14,776 bases of DNA from Chthonomonas sp. UBA2387 (GCA_002343445.1 DDSP01000029.1:15361-30136), one strand, 5' to 3'; numbered from the stretch's first letter, positions 7,609 to 14,022 are shown. A program made the numbers and translations. Notes: generated from the sequence alone by a model not told the origin.

Positions 7609-8388
7609 TCAGCGCTCCCGCGCCAAAAAGGCGTAGGCGTTGTGCGCGTGGATGGACTCGTGGTTCTCCACCTCGACCTCGTAGGATCGGATGCGTGGGT
7701 CGGCATCGAACGCCAACGCCACTTCGCGCACCATGTCTTCCACGAAGCGGGGATTGTCGAACGCCCGCTCGGTCACCCACTTCTCGTCGGGACGCTTGAG
7801 GAGGGGGTAGAGCGCACACGAGGCCGCGCCCTCGATCCTTTCGATGAGTTCCTCGAGCCACACGTGGCCCTCGGTTTTCACGCGCACCGTCACGTAGCCG
7901 CGTTGGTTGTGCGCGCCCCGGTCAGAAATCTCCTTGGAGCACGGGCAGAGCGTCGTCACGGGAACGACGACCTCCATGATCAGGTCGAACTTCCCGTTGG
8001 CTTCGGCGATGAAGCGGCAATCGAACGGCATCATGCCCACCTTGCCCGTGACCGGCGCCGGCTTGGCCATGAAGAACGGAAACATGACTTCGATATGCGC
8101 GCTCTCAGCGTCGAGCCGTTCTTTGAGCGCATGCAGGATATCGGGGAGACTGTGGACGCTCACCTCGGCCTGGTGCTCGTTGAGCACTTCGAGGAACCGG
8201 CTCATGTGGGTGCCTTTGAAGTGGTGCGGCAAGTTCACCGTGAGTGTGAAGTCGCCGATGGTGTGTTGCCGGTCGTTGGCGCGGTCGAGTACTGCGATGG
8301 GATACTTGACGCCGCGCACACCCACTTTGTCGATGGGGATGTTTCGCGAGTCCTGCGAATTCTGGATGTCCACGAGGGGAGCTTTCAT
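7609..8388 (-). CDS. folE2: GTP cyclohydrolase I, type IB (FolE2)
   Basis: Converts GTP to 7,8-dihydroneopterin triphosphate, the first step of tetrahydrofolate and queuosine/pterin synthesis. The 259-residue length fits FolE2 (COG1469). Family signatures: DIQNSQDSRNIPIDKVGVRG at the N-terminus, LPHHFKGTHMSRF (53-65), the metal-binding Cys block TTLCPCSKEISDRGAHNQRG (145-164, C148), EKWVTERAFDNPRFVEDMVR (202-221) and the C-terminal ENHESIHAHNAYA (241-253). FolE2 uses various divalent metals and in several bacteria substitutes for zinc-dependent FolE; no zinc-repressor site is evident here. No Shine-Dalgarno; a TAGACT box lies 26 bases upstream. The next gene starts one base after its stop. 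Confidence 0.96.
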   Translation of the reverse strand: MKAPLVDIQNSQDSRNIPIDKVGVRGVKYPIAVLDRANDRQHTIGDFTLTVNLPHHFKGTHMSRFLEVLNEHQAEVSVHSLPDILHALKERLDAESAHIEVMFPFFMAKPAPVTGKVGMMPFDCRFIAEANGKFDLIMEVVVPVTTLCPCSKEISDRGAHNQRGYVTVRVKTEGHVWLEELIERIEGAASCALYPLLKRPDEKWVTERAFDNPRFVEDMVREVALAFDADPRIRSYEVEVENHESIHAHNAYAFLARER

Positions 8389-8414
8389 GGCGTTCGGCCC
8401 GGGGGCGCTGGGAT

Positions 8415-8420
8415 AGTCTA
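8415..8420 (-). promoter_or_regulatory. folE2: Weak -10 candidate for folE2
   Basis: TAGACT on the minus strand, 26 bases before the ATG at 8388. It is the only TAnnnT hexamer close upstream; no -35 match is seen. Confidence 0.25.
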
Positions 8421-8468
8421 CGCCGCCCGTGCACCATTCGTCTGCTGGCAGTGAGACTTATGGGGGGT

Positions 8469-8482
8469 TGGCGCGCGCGCCA
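8469..8482. promoter_or_regulatory. 14-bp perfect palindrome in the nadC-operon promoter
   Basis: TGGCGCGCGCGCCA is fully self-complementary and ends 5 bases before the TATAAT box, so it covers the -10/-35 spacer of the plus-strand operon and sits in the divergent folE2 promoter region. It may be an operator. The alternating GC run could also favour Z-DNA or simply be compositional. Confidence 0.4.
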
Positions 8483-8487
8483 CGTCC

Positions 8488-8493
8488 TATAAT
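8488..8493 (+). promoter_or_regulatory. Consensus -10 box, probably leaderless
   Basis: A perfect TATAAT followed by GCCGTGC and ATG 8501, a 7-base gap. Transcription start would coincide with the A of the ATG. The expected -35 position (about 8465-8470) reads GGGTTG, a poor match. No Shine-Dalgarno is present. Confidence 0.65.
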
Positions 8494-8500
8494 GCCGTGC

Positions 8501-8986
8501 ATGTCGCTCGTTCGCTATCGCCCGGCCGAAGCTGTCCGGTGGTTGGAGATGGGCTCGGGCACGACCGCCCGAGGCGCCCAACGGAGAGGCGTGGCCGTCT
8601 TCCGCTCGGAAGAGACCGACCTCAAACGCAGCGTTCGCGACGCCGCCGGAGCGATCATGGGGGCGGGCAAATCGGCGATCGCCCATGCGTTGCACGCCCA
8701 TTCGACGACGGTCGAGTACGTTCTCCACGACGACTACATGGAGATTGTGGGGGGTCCCAAGACGCGCACGATTCGCTACAAGGACATCCAGCGCATGGTC
8801 TCGAGAGGCGACCGTGTCGACCTCGAGTTGGCCGATGGGACGGTCAAGGTCGCTCCGCCCGCGTACATCTCGGTGGGTCGCGTTCGGGTGCCGATCGGCT
8901 GGAACAGGAACGGCATCGACGTCCCGTTCGATCTGTTGCCCGACGAGTTGAGTGCACGGTGTCGGGTAAACATCGAAACCGAGTGA
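8501..8986 (+). CDS. PH-like domain protein of unknown function
   Basis: 161 residues starting MSLVRYRPAEAVRWLEMGSG. The N-terminal half is Gly/Arg/Ala-rich and weakly structured (RDAAGAIMGAGKSAIAHALH). The C-terminal half (about 75-155) alternates short beta strands, YVLHDDYMEIVGG, TIRYKDIQRMVSRGDRVDLEL, VKVAPPAYISVGRVRVPIGW, a pattern similar to small bacterial PH-like domains. GAGKSA is not a credible P-loop: the preceding residues lack the GxxxxGK spacing in a strand-loop-helix context. It is the first gene of an operon: its stop overlaps the nadC GTG (GTGA). A TATAAT box 7 bases before the ATG fixes this start over an upstream GTG at 8429. Function unknown; co-transcription with NAD and biotin enzymes does not define it. 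Confidence 0.82.
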   Translation: MSLVRYRPAEAVRWLEMGSGTTARGAQRRGVAVFRSEETDLKRSVRDAAGAIMGAGKSAIAHALHAHSTTVEYVLHDDYMEIVGGPKTRTIRYKDIQRMVSRGDRVDLELADGTVKVAPPAYISVGRVRVPIGWNRNGIDVPFDLLPDELSARCRVNIETE

Positions 8987-9816
8987 CCGCCTGGAAGCCC
9001 CCCTTTCCCGAAGATTGGCAACCCATTGTCGCGCGCGCCTTGGCCGAAGACCTCGGTACGGGCGACCTGACGGCGGTCTGCTTGCCCACCGATCCCGCCG
9101 AGTGGTTCGTCGAAGCTCAGGCCGAAGGCGTCGTCTGCGGGGTCGAAATCGCCCGCAGCCTGCTTGCGGCGGCCGGTGACTGCGAGGCGTTGGCGACGGA
9201 CGGAGATGCTGTGGCCCCGGGGACCGTGGTGCTCAGGGGAGCCGGCTCGCCCGCCCAGGTCGTCGCCCGTGAGCGGACGGCCTTGAACTTCCTGATGCAC
9301 CTCTCGGGCATCGCCACCACCACCCGCAGATACGTCCGCGCCTTGGAGGGCACGGGCGCGACGCTGCTCGACACGCGCAAGACCGTCCCTGGCTTGCGGA
9401 GTCTGGCCAAATACGCCGTTCGGTGCGGCGGCGGGATGAACCACCGCATGGGCCTGTACGATGCCGCCATGCTCAAGGACAACCACATACGGGCCGTGGG
9501 CGACGTCGCGGTCGCCGTCGCCAAGGTACGGGCCGCCATCTCGCCGATGACCAAGATCGAGGTCGAGTGCGCCACGCTGGAAGAGGCCGTTGCCGCTTGC
9601 GACGCCGGGGCCGACGTGTTGCTCCTCGACAACATGACGCCGGAACAACTCCGGGCCGTGGTCGGTCGCTTGGGCGACAGCATCCCGCTCGAAGCCAGCG
9701 GTGGCGTGACTTTGGACAACATCGCCGAGATCGGAGCTACCGGCGTTCCTTTCATTTCGACGAGCGCAACCACCATGGGATCGCAACCGTTGGCCCTGCA
9801 TTTGGAGTTCACATGA
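8983..9816 (+). CDS. nadC: Nicotinate-nucleotide pyrophosphorylase (quinolinate PRTase)
   Basis: Converts quinolinate and PRPP to nicotinate mononucleotide with loss of CO2, the entry into the NAD pathway from de novo synthesis. The 277 residues match the family length. Motifs in order: EDLGTGDLT (22-30), ERTALNFLMHLSGIAT (97-112), DTRKTVPGLR (130-139), GGGMNHRMGLYD (149-160), MLKDNH (163-168), KIEVECATLEEA (191-202), LLLDNM (213-218) and LEASGGV (236-242). The GTG start at 8983 overlaps the upstream stop (GTGA), and the stop overlaps the birA ATG (ATGA), so the three genes form a tightly coupled operon. A longer in-frame reading back to 8497 is only the shadow of the upstream gene. Confidence 0.97.
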   Translation: MTAWKPPFPEDWQPIVARALAEDLGTGDLTAVCLPTDPAEWFVEAQAEGVVCGVEIARSLLAAAGDCEALATDGDAVAPGTVVLRGAGSPAQVVARERTALNFLMHLSGIATTTRRYVRALEGTGATLLDTRKTVPGLRSLAKYAVRCGGGMNHRMGLYDAAMLKDNHIRAVGDVAVAVAKVRAAISPMTKIEVECATLEEAVAACDAGADVLLLDNMTPEQLRAVVGRLGDSIPLEASGGVTLDNIAEIGATGVPFISTSATTMGSQPLALHLEFT

Positions 9817-10526
9817 GAAGTCCCCTCGAATTTGGTCCCTGGGTGCATCGGGCAGAGGTGGATTCCACCCAAGCCGAGGCGCAACGTCTGCTTGCGAACC
9901 GCGACCCGGTGGGCATCGTGCTGGCCGCCAACCAGACGGCGGGGCGGGGACGGTTCACCCGCGAGTGGGTCAGTGCGCCCGGTCGGTCGCTGACGATGTC
10001 GCTGGTGTTCGGCAACTACGCCGACCACCCCAAGCCGTGGCTGATCGGCATGGCCGTAGCGGTTGCGGTCGCTGGGGCGACACGGGCCCAATTGCGCTGG
10101 CCGAACGACCTTTCTCTGCGGGGCAAGAAGCTAGGCGGCATCCTCACGGAGGTCGTCGAAGACCCCGATCGACGCCGCGTGGCCATCGTGGGCGTAGGGA
10201 TCAACCTGCGCCCGGTGGAGTTGCCTGCGGAACTGGCGCGCTCGGTCACCGACCTGGAAAGCGAGCGCGGTGCCGCACCCACCGCCGAGGACTTGGCCAG
10301 GACGATTCTGGAGCACCTAGAAAGGCTGCCAGAACCGGACTCGTGGGCGGCGCTGGCCCCCGTTTGGGGCCTGTTCGATGCCACGCCCGGCAAGAAGTAC
10401 CGCGATGGGCAGGGCCGGGTTCTCGTCGCCATCGGCATCGGTTCGGATGCGGAACTCATTGCGTCGCACGAGGGCGAGACCGAAACCGTCCTCGCGGCCG
10501 ATGCTTTGTTCGGCGTCGAGCGGTGA
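9813..10526 (+). CDS. birA: Biotin-[acetyl-CoA-carboxylase] ligase, no DNA-binding domain
   Basis: Activates biotin with ATP and attaches it to the acceptor lysine of biotin carboxyl carrier protein, needed by acetyl-CoA carboxylase. 237 residues, i.e. the catalytic and C-terminal domains only: the N-terminal winged helix of E. coli BirA is absent, so this is a class I ligase that cannot repress biotin genes. Motifs: HRAEVDSTQAEA (12-23), the biotinyl-AMP loop GRGRFTREW (44-52), RWPNDL (95-100), KKLGGILTEV (105-114) and VGVGINL (126-132). An SH3-like C-terminal domain follows from about 190. ATG 9813 overlaps the nadC stop. It ends 43 bases from a convergent gene, with no hairpin terminator in the gap. 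Confidence 0.96.
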   Translation: MRSPLEFGPWVHRAEVDSTQAEAQRLLANRDPVGIVLAANQTAGRGRFTREWVSAPGRSLTMSLVFGNYADHPKPWLIGMAVAVAVAGATRAQLRWPNDLSLRGKKLGGILTEVVEDPDRRRVAIVGVGINLRPVELPAELARSVTDLESERGAAPTAEDLARTILEHLERLPEPDSWAALAPVWGLFDATPGKKYRDGQGRVLVAIGIGSDAELIASHEGETETVLAADALFGVER

Positions 10527-10569
10527 GGAGCGGGTGCCAGCAAGGCCGCTTCAGGAATCAGCGTCCTCG

Positions 10570-11472
10570 TCAGGAAAGCTCGATGACGTTTGGCGACCAG
10601 CCGAGGCGAGCCAGCTGAGCCCGGTAATCCGCTTCGGTGATCTCGGCCAGGGGCTTGCCGATCAGCGTCACCAGCACCCCTTCCATCACGTTGGTGGCGA
10701 ACGTTTCGCCCTCGATGACGGGGGTGGTCGTGATCGCGCGCCGCACTCCGGCCGACCGCAGCCAATCCAGATCGGCCTTGCGCAGCGTCTGGGTGAGCAC
10801 TGTCTTGCCGTCCAGTCGGTCGGGCGCGTAGCGGCGGATGAAGTGCCAGTCGCCGCAAATGAATGTGGCCTCCTGGAAGACCTTGGCGTGCTTGGGCGTG
10901 CGCTGCTCCTGCTTCTCGCCCGTGGGATAGAACCACTTGAACGGCAGGCGCGTGATGATCGGCAGCGTGAGCCGACCGATCCACTCGACGGTACGGTAAC
11001 TGCGGATCGGGATGGGCAGCCCGAGCCCAAACAGCAGATCGCCGTAGACGACGTCGGCGCCCTGCGCGACCAACGCCTGAGCCATGCCGTAGCGGTCCAC
11101 CGCCGAGACCAGCAGGACCTTCTCGCGCTTGAAGTCCACGATCCCGCGCTCGGCGAGGTCGAGGATGGCTTGCCGTTCGAGCGTGTGCTTGAGCCCCGAA
11201 CCATCCACCACCGGGGTCCGCTTCGCTCCGGAGACGAGGCTCAGGATTTGGCGGAAGGCGTACTTGCGTTCGCCCACGACCACGTAGATGTCGCATCCGC
11301 CGACGCCAAGGGCGTCTACATGGCCATCGAGTTCGATGAACAGCTCGGCAAAGCGTTTGAGGTCGCCATCGGTGCCGCGGCGCTCGATCTGGAACGTCTC
11401 GCCGAGGATGGCGGTTTGGCTCGTCTTGTCCCGCTTGCTGGTTCCCAGACTGACGGAGACGACGCGCTTCAC
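10570..11472 (-). CDS. Quinate 5-dehydrogenase-like protein
   Basis: 300 residues beginning MKRVVSVSLGTSKRDKTSQT (GTG start). It resembles proteins annotated as quinate 5-dehydrogenase in several phyla. Visible features: a strand-loop start VSVSLGTSKRD, a DGxGLKHTLER segment (VVDGSGLKHTLERQAI), a Rossmann-like stretch KVLLVSAVDRYGMAQALVAQGADVVYGDL, then LPFKWFYPTGEKQE and TTTPVIEGETFATNVMEGVL. No shikimate-dehydrogenase signature with the catalytic Lys/Asp pair is obvious to me, so the enzymatic name is by family habit only and the true reaction is uncertain. It starts one base after the ridA stop (TAA C GTG), so it belongs to the pth-ridA strand unit. It converges on birA. Confidence 0.82.
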   Translation of the reverse strand: MKRVVSVSLGTSKRDKTSQTAILGETFQIERRGTDGDLKRFAELFIELDGHVDALGVGGCDIYVVVGERKYAFRQILSLVSGAKRTPVVDGSGLKHTLERQAILDLAERGIVDFKREKVLLVSAVDRYGMAQALVAQGADVVYGDLLFGLGLPIPIRSYRTVEWIGRLTLPIITRLPFKWFYPTGEKQEQRTPKHAKVFQEATFICGDWHFIRRYAPDRLDGKTVLTQTLRKADLDWLRSAGVRRAITTTPVIEGETFATNVMEGVLVTLIGKPLAEITEADYRAQLARLGWSPNVIELS

Positions 11473-11473
11473 G

Positions 11474-11854
11474 TTAGTAGACCGCGATCATTTCGATCTC
11501 GACGTCCACGCCCTTTGGCAACCCGGCCACGGCCACGGTCGAGCGGGCAGGCGGCTCCTTCTCGAACAGGGCACCGTAGATCTCGTTGACGGAGCCGAAG
11601 TGATCCATCGAGCTGAGGAAGATGGTGGTCTTGACCACGTTCGCGGGCGTGAGCCCGGCGACCAGAAGCAGCGCCCGCATGTTGGCCACGATCTGGCGCG
11701 TTTGCGCGGCCACGTCGCCCGCGACCAGTTCGCCCTGGGGCGTGAGCGCGATTTGGCCGCTGAAGAAGACGAGTCGGCCTTCGGCCCGGATGGCCTGAGA
11801 ATAGGGGCCGATGGCGGCCGGCGCCTGATCGGTCGAAATCACCTCGCGTCGCAT
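11474..11854 (-). CDS. ridA: RidA family enamine/imine deaminase
   Basis: Hydrolyses reactive 2-aminoacrylate and related enamines/imines from PLP-enzyme side reactions, releasing ammonia. 126 residues, the usual length. Signatures: AIGPYSQAIRAEGRLVFFSG (14-33), GDVAAQTRQIVANMRALL (46-63), TTIFLSSMDHFGSVNEIYG (76-94), and the catalytic Arg in PPARSTVAVAGLPKGVDVEIE (101-121, R104) with the Glu near the end. This matches the archetypal RidA subfamily with the conserved Arg. The ATG at 11854 has a TATCAT box ending 6 bases upstream and no Shine-Dalgarno. It lies 32 bases after pth and one base before the quinate-dehydrogenase-like gene. Confidence 0.95.
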   Translation of the reverse strand: MRREVISTDQAPAAIGPYSQAIRAEGRLVFFSGQIALTPQGELVAGDVAAQTRQIVANMRALLLVAGLTPANVVKTTIFLSSMDHFGSVNEIYGALFEKEPPARSTVAVAGLPKGVDVEIEMIAVY

Positions 11855-11860
11855 GAACGG

Positions 11861-11866
11861 ATGATA
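11861..11866 (-). promoter_or_regulatory. ridA: Putative -10 box for ridA
   Basis: TATCAT on the minus strand followed by CCGTTC and the ATG at 11854 (6 bases). Fits leaderless transcription from within the pth-ridA gap; no -35 match. Confidence 0.5.
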
Positions 11867-11886
11867 CCGGGCACGGCATGCGCCTG

Positions 11887-12477
11887 CTATGCCAGAGCGG
11901 CTTGCTCGGTGGCGCGTTCCAGTCCGTCGGTGAGCAGCCGTTCCACCACGCCGGCCGCTTTCTTCAACACCTCGTCCACGACGGGCCGCTCATCGGGAAG
12001 GAACTTGCTGAGCACGTGGTCGAGGACGGCTTCGTCCTTGCCGATGCCGATGCGCAGACGAGGATAGTCCTGCGTGCCGAGGCTGGCGATCAGGCTCTTG
12101 TGGCCGTTATGCCCACCGGAGCCTCCGCTACCCCGGAGCCTCAGACGCCCGAGGGCGAGGTCCATGTCGTCCGCCACGACGAGGATGCGCTCGGGAGGGA
12201 TGCCGTAAGAGCGAGCCAGCGGGGCGACCGACTGGCCCGAGAGGTTCATGAACGTCAGCGGTTTGGCAAGCGCCACCGGGACTCCGGCCACCATTCCGAC
12301 GCCCATGAGCGCTCGGTGCTTCGCCGTCCGAACCTGGATCCGATGGTCGTTGGCGAGCCGCTCGACGAGGTCGAAGCCGACGTTGTGGCGCGTCCCGGCG
12401 TACTGGGGGCCGGGGTTGCCCAGGCCCACGATGAGCCATTCGGGCGGGAGCGTCGGCGGTGTGCGCTTGCGGAACAC
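11887..12477 (-). CDS. pth: Peptidyl-tRNA hydrolase
   Basis: Releases tRNA from peptidyl-tRNA dropped by ribosomes; cytoplasmic. 196 residues from GTG 12477. The family core starts WLIVGLGNPGPQYAGTRHNV (14-33) and includes the catalytic His (H31, with N21, D104 and N124 as the counterparts of E. coli N10, D93 and N114). Also visible: KPLTFMNLSGQSV (72-84), VVADDMDLALGRLRLR and GGSGGHNGHKSLIASLGT (118-135), and the tRNA-binding C-terminal helix region. The reading frame remains open back to 12771 but would be antisense through the tRNA-Ser gene. GTG 12477 is the only plausible start between the tRNA and the conserved core, adding a short basic lead VFRKRTPPTL. Only a poor box (TACAGA) precedes it. 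Confidence 0.95.
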   Translation of the reverse strand: MFRKRTPPTLPPEWLIVGLGNPGPQYAGTRHNVGFDLVERLANDHRIQVRTAKHRALMGVGMVAGVPVALAKPLTFMNLSGQSVAPLARSYGIPPERILVVADDMDLALGRLRLRGSGGSGGHNGHKSLIASLGTQDYPRLRIGIGKDEAVLDHVLSKFLPDERPVVDEVLKKAAGVVERLLTDGLERATEQAALA

Positions 12478-12487
12478 GGCCCTCTGT

Positions 12488-12520
12488 ACCCGATCCGGGG
12501 AGCGCGCAGCGGGATCGGGT
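12488..12520. repeat. 9-bp inverted repeat between pth and tRNA-Ser
   Basis: ACCCGATCC (12488-12496) and GGATCGGGT (12512-12520) are perfect complements with a 15-base GC-rich spacer. It lies in the 61-base divergent gap between the pth start and the tRNA gene. No T-run follows on either strand. Possible operator or tRNA-leader hairpin; unproven. Confidence 0.4.
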
Positions 12521-12538
12521 TCAATAGGGCGGTCGCCT

Positions 12539-12626
<88 letters not shown>

Positions 12627-12802
12627 TTGCTTGTTGCTCACAGTGCTCCAGACCGCTGGGTCCCGAACCGCGGCAGCCTCCTCTATCGGAGGAATCACGG
12701 TTCACATCTTCACGTTCACTTCCCCCAGATTCTGGGAAGAAGGAAGAACGGGACTTCCTGGGCGCATTCACCGTTGAAGCTGCCCGGAGGCGAGTTGGTC
12801 AA

Positions 12803-12867
12803 CTGAGGCGGCGGCTGAGGTTTGGCTGAGGTTCACCTGAGGTTCGGTGGAGTTTGGTGAGGGTTGG
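12803..12867. repeat. Tandem array of about 11-bp units
   Basis: Six degenerate units in a row: CTGAGGCGGCGG, CTGAGGTTTGG, CTGAGGTTCAC, CTGAGGTTCGG, TGGAGTTTGG and TGAGGGTTGG. The spacing of 10-12 bases is close to one DNA helical turn, so identical faces would align. Lies 116 bases before the TATACT box at 12971. Confidence 0.6.
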
Positions 12868-12970
12868 CCCGGGGCACGGTATGCGGGGTCGCCGAGCCTC
12901 TGAACCCATGAAAACTGAACTCTGACCTCTGAACCCTGAACTCCCTCTTCAACTTTCCCCATTCCTTCGC

Positions 12971-12976
12971 TATACT
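12971..12976 (+). promoter_or_regulatory. Putative -10 box of the bPH membrane-protein unit
   Basis: TATACT followed by GACCCC and ATG 12983 (6 bases). A weak -35 candidate TTCAAC lies at 12948-12953 with a 17-base spacer. Fits leaderless initiation at 12983. Confidence 0.55.
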
Positions 12977-12982
12977 GACCCC

Positions 12983-13134
12983 ATGATCGCGGCGACGAAC
13001 AGGAGGAACCGACGGGCCACCGCCCGCCCCCGCCGCCGCGCCAATCGGGAGACCACGCAGTCCAAAGCACCGGTGATCTCGTTGCGGGGCTCCTATGCCT
13101 GTTCCTGTGTTTTGCCTTCCGCATGGCGGAATGA
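12983..13134 (+). pseudogene. Small Pro-rich membrane protein broken by a 1-base loss at the start
   Basis: From ATG 12983 the natural frame reads an Arg-rich, shadow-like peptide (MIAATNRRNRRATARPRRR). In the frame beginning GAT at 12985 the sequence reads instead DRGDEQEEPTGHRPPPPP, then RQSGDHAVQSTGDLVAGLL, CLFLCFAFRMAE and stop at 13134: an acidic, proline-rich start and a C-terminal membrane helix. This frame has no start codon and is closed upstream by TGA 12976. Inserting one G (ATG-GAT instead of ATGAT) would give MDRGDEQEE, a 50-residue protein starting exactly at the promoter-proximal ATG. So either a recent frameshift or a sequencing error is likely. The following gene starts 7 bases after this stop. 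Confidence 0.4.
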
Positions 13135-13141
13135 GGGTGCG

Positions 13142-13603
13142 GTGGGGGTGCTAAACCAATTGAGGGCCGTTGAATCCGAGAAGACGTTTCGTCGAATTCC
13201 CGTCTTGATTAGTCTTTTCCATCTTCTGTTCAGTATAGTTTTCTTGGCAGCATCAGCTCTCACCGTTTTTCATGCAATTGAGGATGCAAGTCAGTTGGGA
13301 TCGGCAACTTCTTCTGTTGTGATTACAATAGTTCTGCTCTGGTACTTCACCGGAGTGAACCTGCGACAAGAAGTTATTGTTGGCGAGGCAGTGATCAAGT
13401 GGATTGGCATCTCGGGACGGATGTCGATCATTAGAATCGGCGATGTATCCGAAGTTCGGGTAAGTGTCGTCAATGCAGCCAGCGGCATTACGGTAAAGAC
13501 CAAAACTGGTCAAACATTCAAAATGGTGCTTTCTGAGGAGGAAGCTTTCGGACTTCGTGATGAGCTGGTAAAGCGATCTGCCTCCGATCGAGTGCAGCAA
13601 TGA
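13142..13603 (+). CDS. Two-helix membrane protein with PH-like domain, AT-rich gene
   Basis: 153 residues from GTG 13142 (GTG 13148 is an alternative; the frame is open back to ATG 12983, giving 206 residues, but the extra part is Arg-rich and probably the shadow of a small upstream gene). GAGGG at 13133-13137 could serve as Shine-Dalgarno. Two hydrophobic segments, VLISLFHLLFSIVFLAASAL and SSVVITIVLLWYFTGV, are followed by a beta-rich C-terminal part (VIVGEAVIKWIGISGRMSII, then GDVSEVRVSVV, GITVKTKTGQTFKMVLSEEE) typical of bacterial PH-like membrane proteins. Function unknown. The stop overlaps the next ATG (ATGA), so the pair is translated together. GC content is visibly lower than in the housekeeping genes, suggesting acquisition from elsewhere. 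Confidence 0.75.
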   Translation: MGVLNQLRAVESEKTFRRIPVLISLFHLLFSIVFLAASALTVFHAIEDASQLGSATSSVVITIVLLWYFTGVNLRQEVIVGEAVIKWIGISGRMSIIRIGDVSEVRVSVVNAASGITVKTKTGQTFKMVLSEEEAFGLRDELVKRSASDRVQQ

Positions 13604-14022
13604 GGCGTTTCCGGGTTCCGATGCATATGCATGTAACCAATTGGAGCATTGTAGCTGTCTCGTTGGTGGCTATTGCTCTGACTCCGTGGAATGCAGACAA
13701 TCTTAACCAGCTTGCGGTCCTATGCGTCCTTTGCATTATCTTTGTCCTTAACGGATATTGGCTTGTTTGCTTTAGCATATGCATCGACAACCAGGAAATC
13801 CGCATCTATTCGTGGTTCAAAAGATGCAAAGTGGTTGATTTGCAGCGCATAAGTCGTTGCGAGCGAAGTCGAAGAGGTTTGCCGTCGATGTCAAATGATG
13901 ATCTCGCACTCTTTGATGAGATGGGCAATCGCATTCTGATTCGGGGCCAGGTGGAAGGTGGATCGGCTATGGTTGAGTGGATCGAAGAACTGGTCGAGCG
14001 GCGGGAGGTCGCTCGGAGGTGA
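13600..14022 (+). CDS. Second two-helix PH-like membrane protein, AT-rich gene
   Basis: 140 residues starting MRRFRVPMHMHVTNWS. Two hydrophobic segments, about 15-29 (SIVAVSLVAIALTPW) and 38-63 (LAVLCVLCIIFVLNGYWLVC), then a cytoplasmic beta-rich part (CIDNQEIRIYSWFKRCKVVD, LALFDEMGNRILIRGQVEGG) ending in a basic-acidic helix (VEWIEELVERREVARR). The layout mirrors the preceding gene: two helices followed by a small PH-like domain, without obvious sequence identity. ATG 13600 overlaps the upstream stop as ATGA. Codon use is AT-rich for most of its length and becomes GC-rich in the last 30 codons. Unknown function; the two may form a heteromeric membrane complex (inference). Confidence 0.78.
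   Translation: MRRFRVPMHMHVTNWSIVAVSLVAIALTPWNADNLNQLAVLCVLCIIFVLNGYWLVCFSICIDNQEIRIYSWFKRCKVVDLQRISRCERSRRGLPSMSNDDLALFDEMGNRILIRGQVEGGSAMVEWIEELVERREVARR

Larger units (their letters stand above)
12627..12982. other. 356-base noncoding stretch after tRNA-Ser
   Basis: No credible gene on either strand. It holds a small hairpin CCTCC/GGAGG (12677-12692), another CCCAG-ATT-CTGGG (12724-12736), neither followed by T-runs, then an 11-bp tandem array (12803-12867), a second repetitive run of CTGAAC/CTGACC/CTGAACC words (about 12898-12942), and the promoter of the next gene. The CCTCC/GGAGG hairpin could end the tRNA transcript, but this is weak. Confidence 0.6.

Noticed and set aside
8661..8680. 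GAGKSA as an ATP-binding P-loop in the 161-residue protein
   Set aside because: The Walker A spacing and the preceding hydrophobic strand are missing, and no Walker B follows.
8497..8982. Long upstream extension of nadC
   Set aside because: It is the +1/+2 shadow of the 161-residue gene; the GTG at 8983 gives the normal NadC length and overlaps the upstream stop.
10016..11296. A 426-residue minus-strand frame crossing birA and the quinate-dehydrogenase-like gene
   Set aside because: Out of frame with the real minus-strand gene and antisense to birA; no family features.
12488..12520. Inverted repeat between pth and tRNA-Ser as an intrinsic terminator
   Set aside because: It lies upstream of both divergent genes and has no T-run on either side.
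12803..12942. Possible CRISPR array
   Set aside because: Units are 10-12 bases and degenerate with no unique spacers; no cas genes are present.
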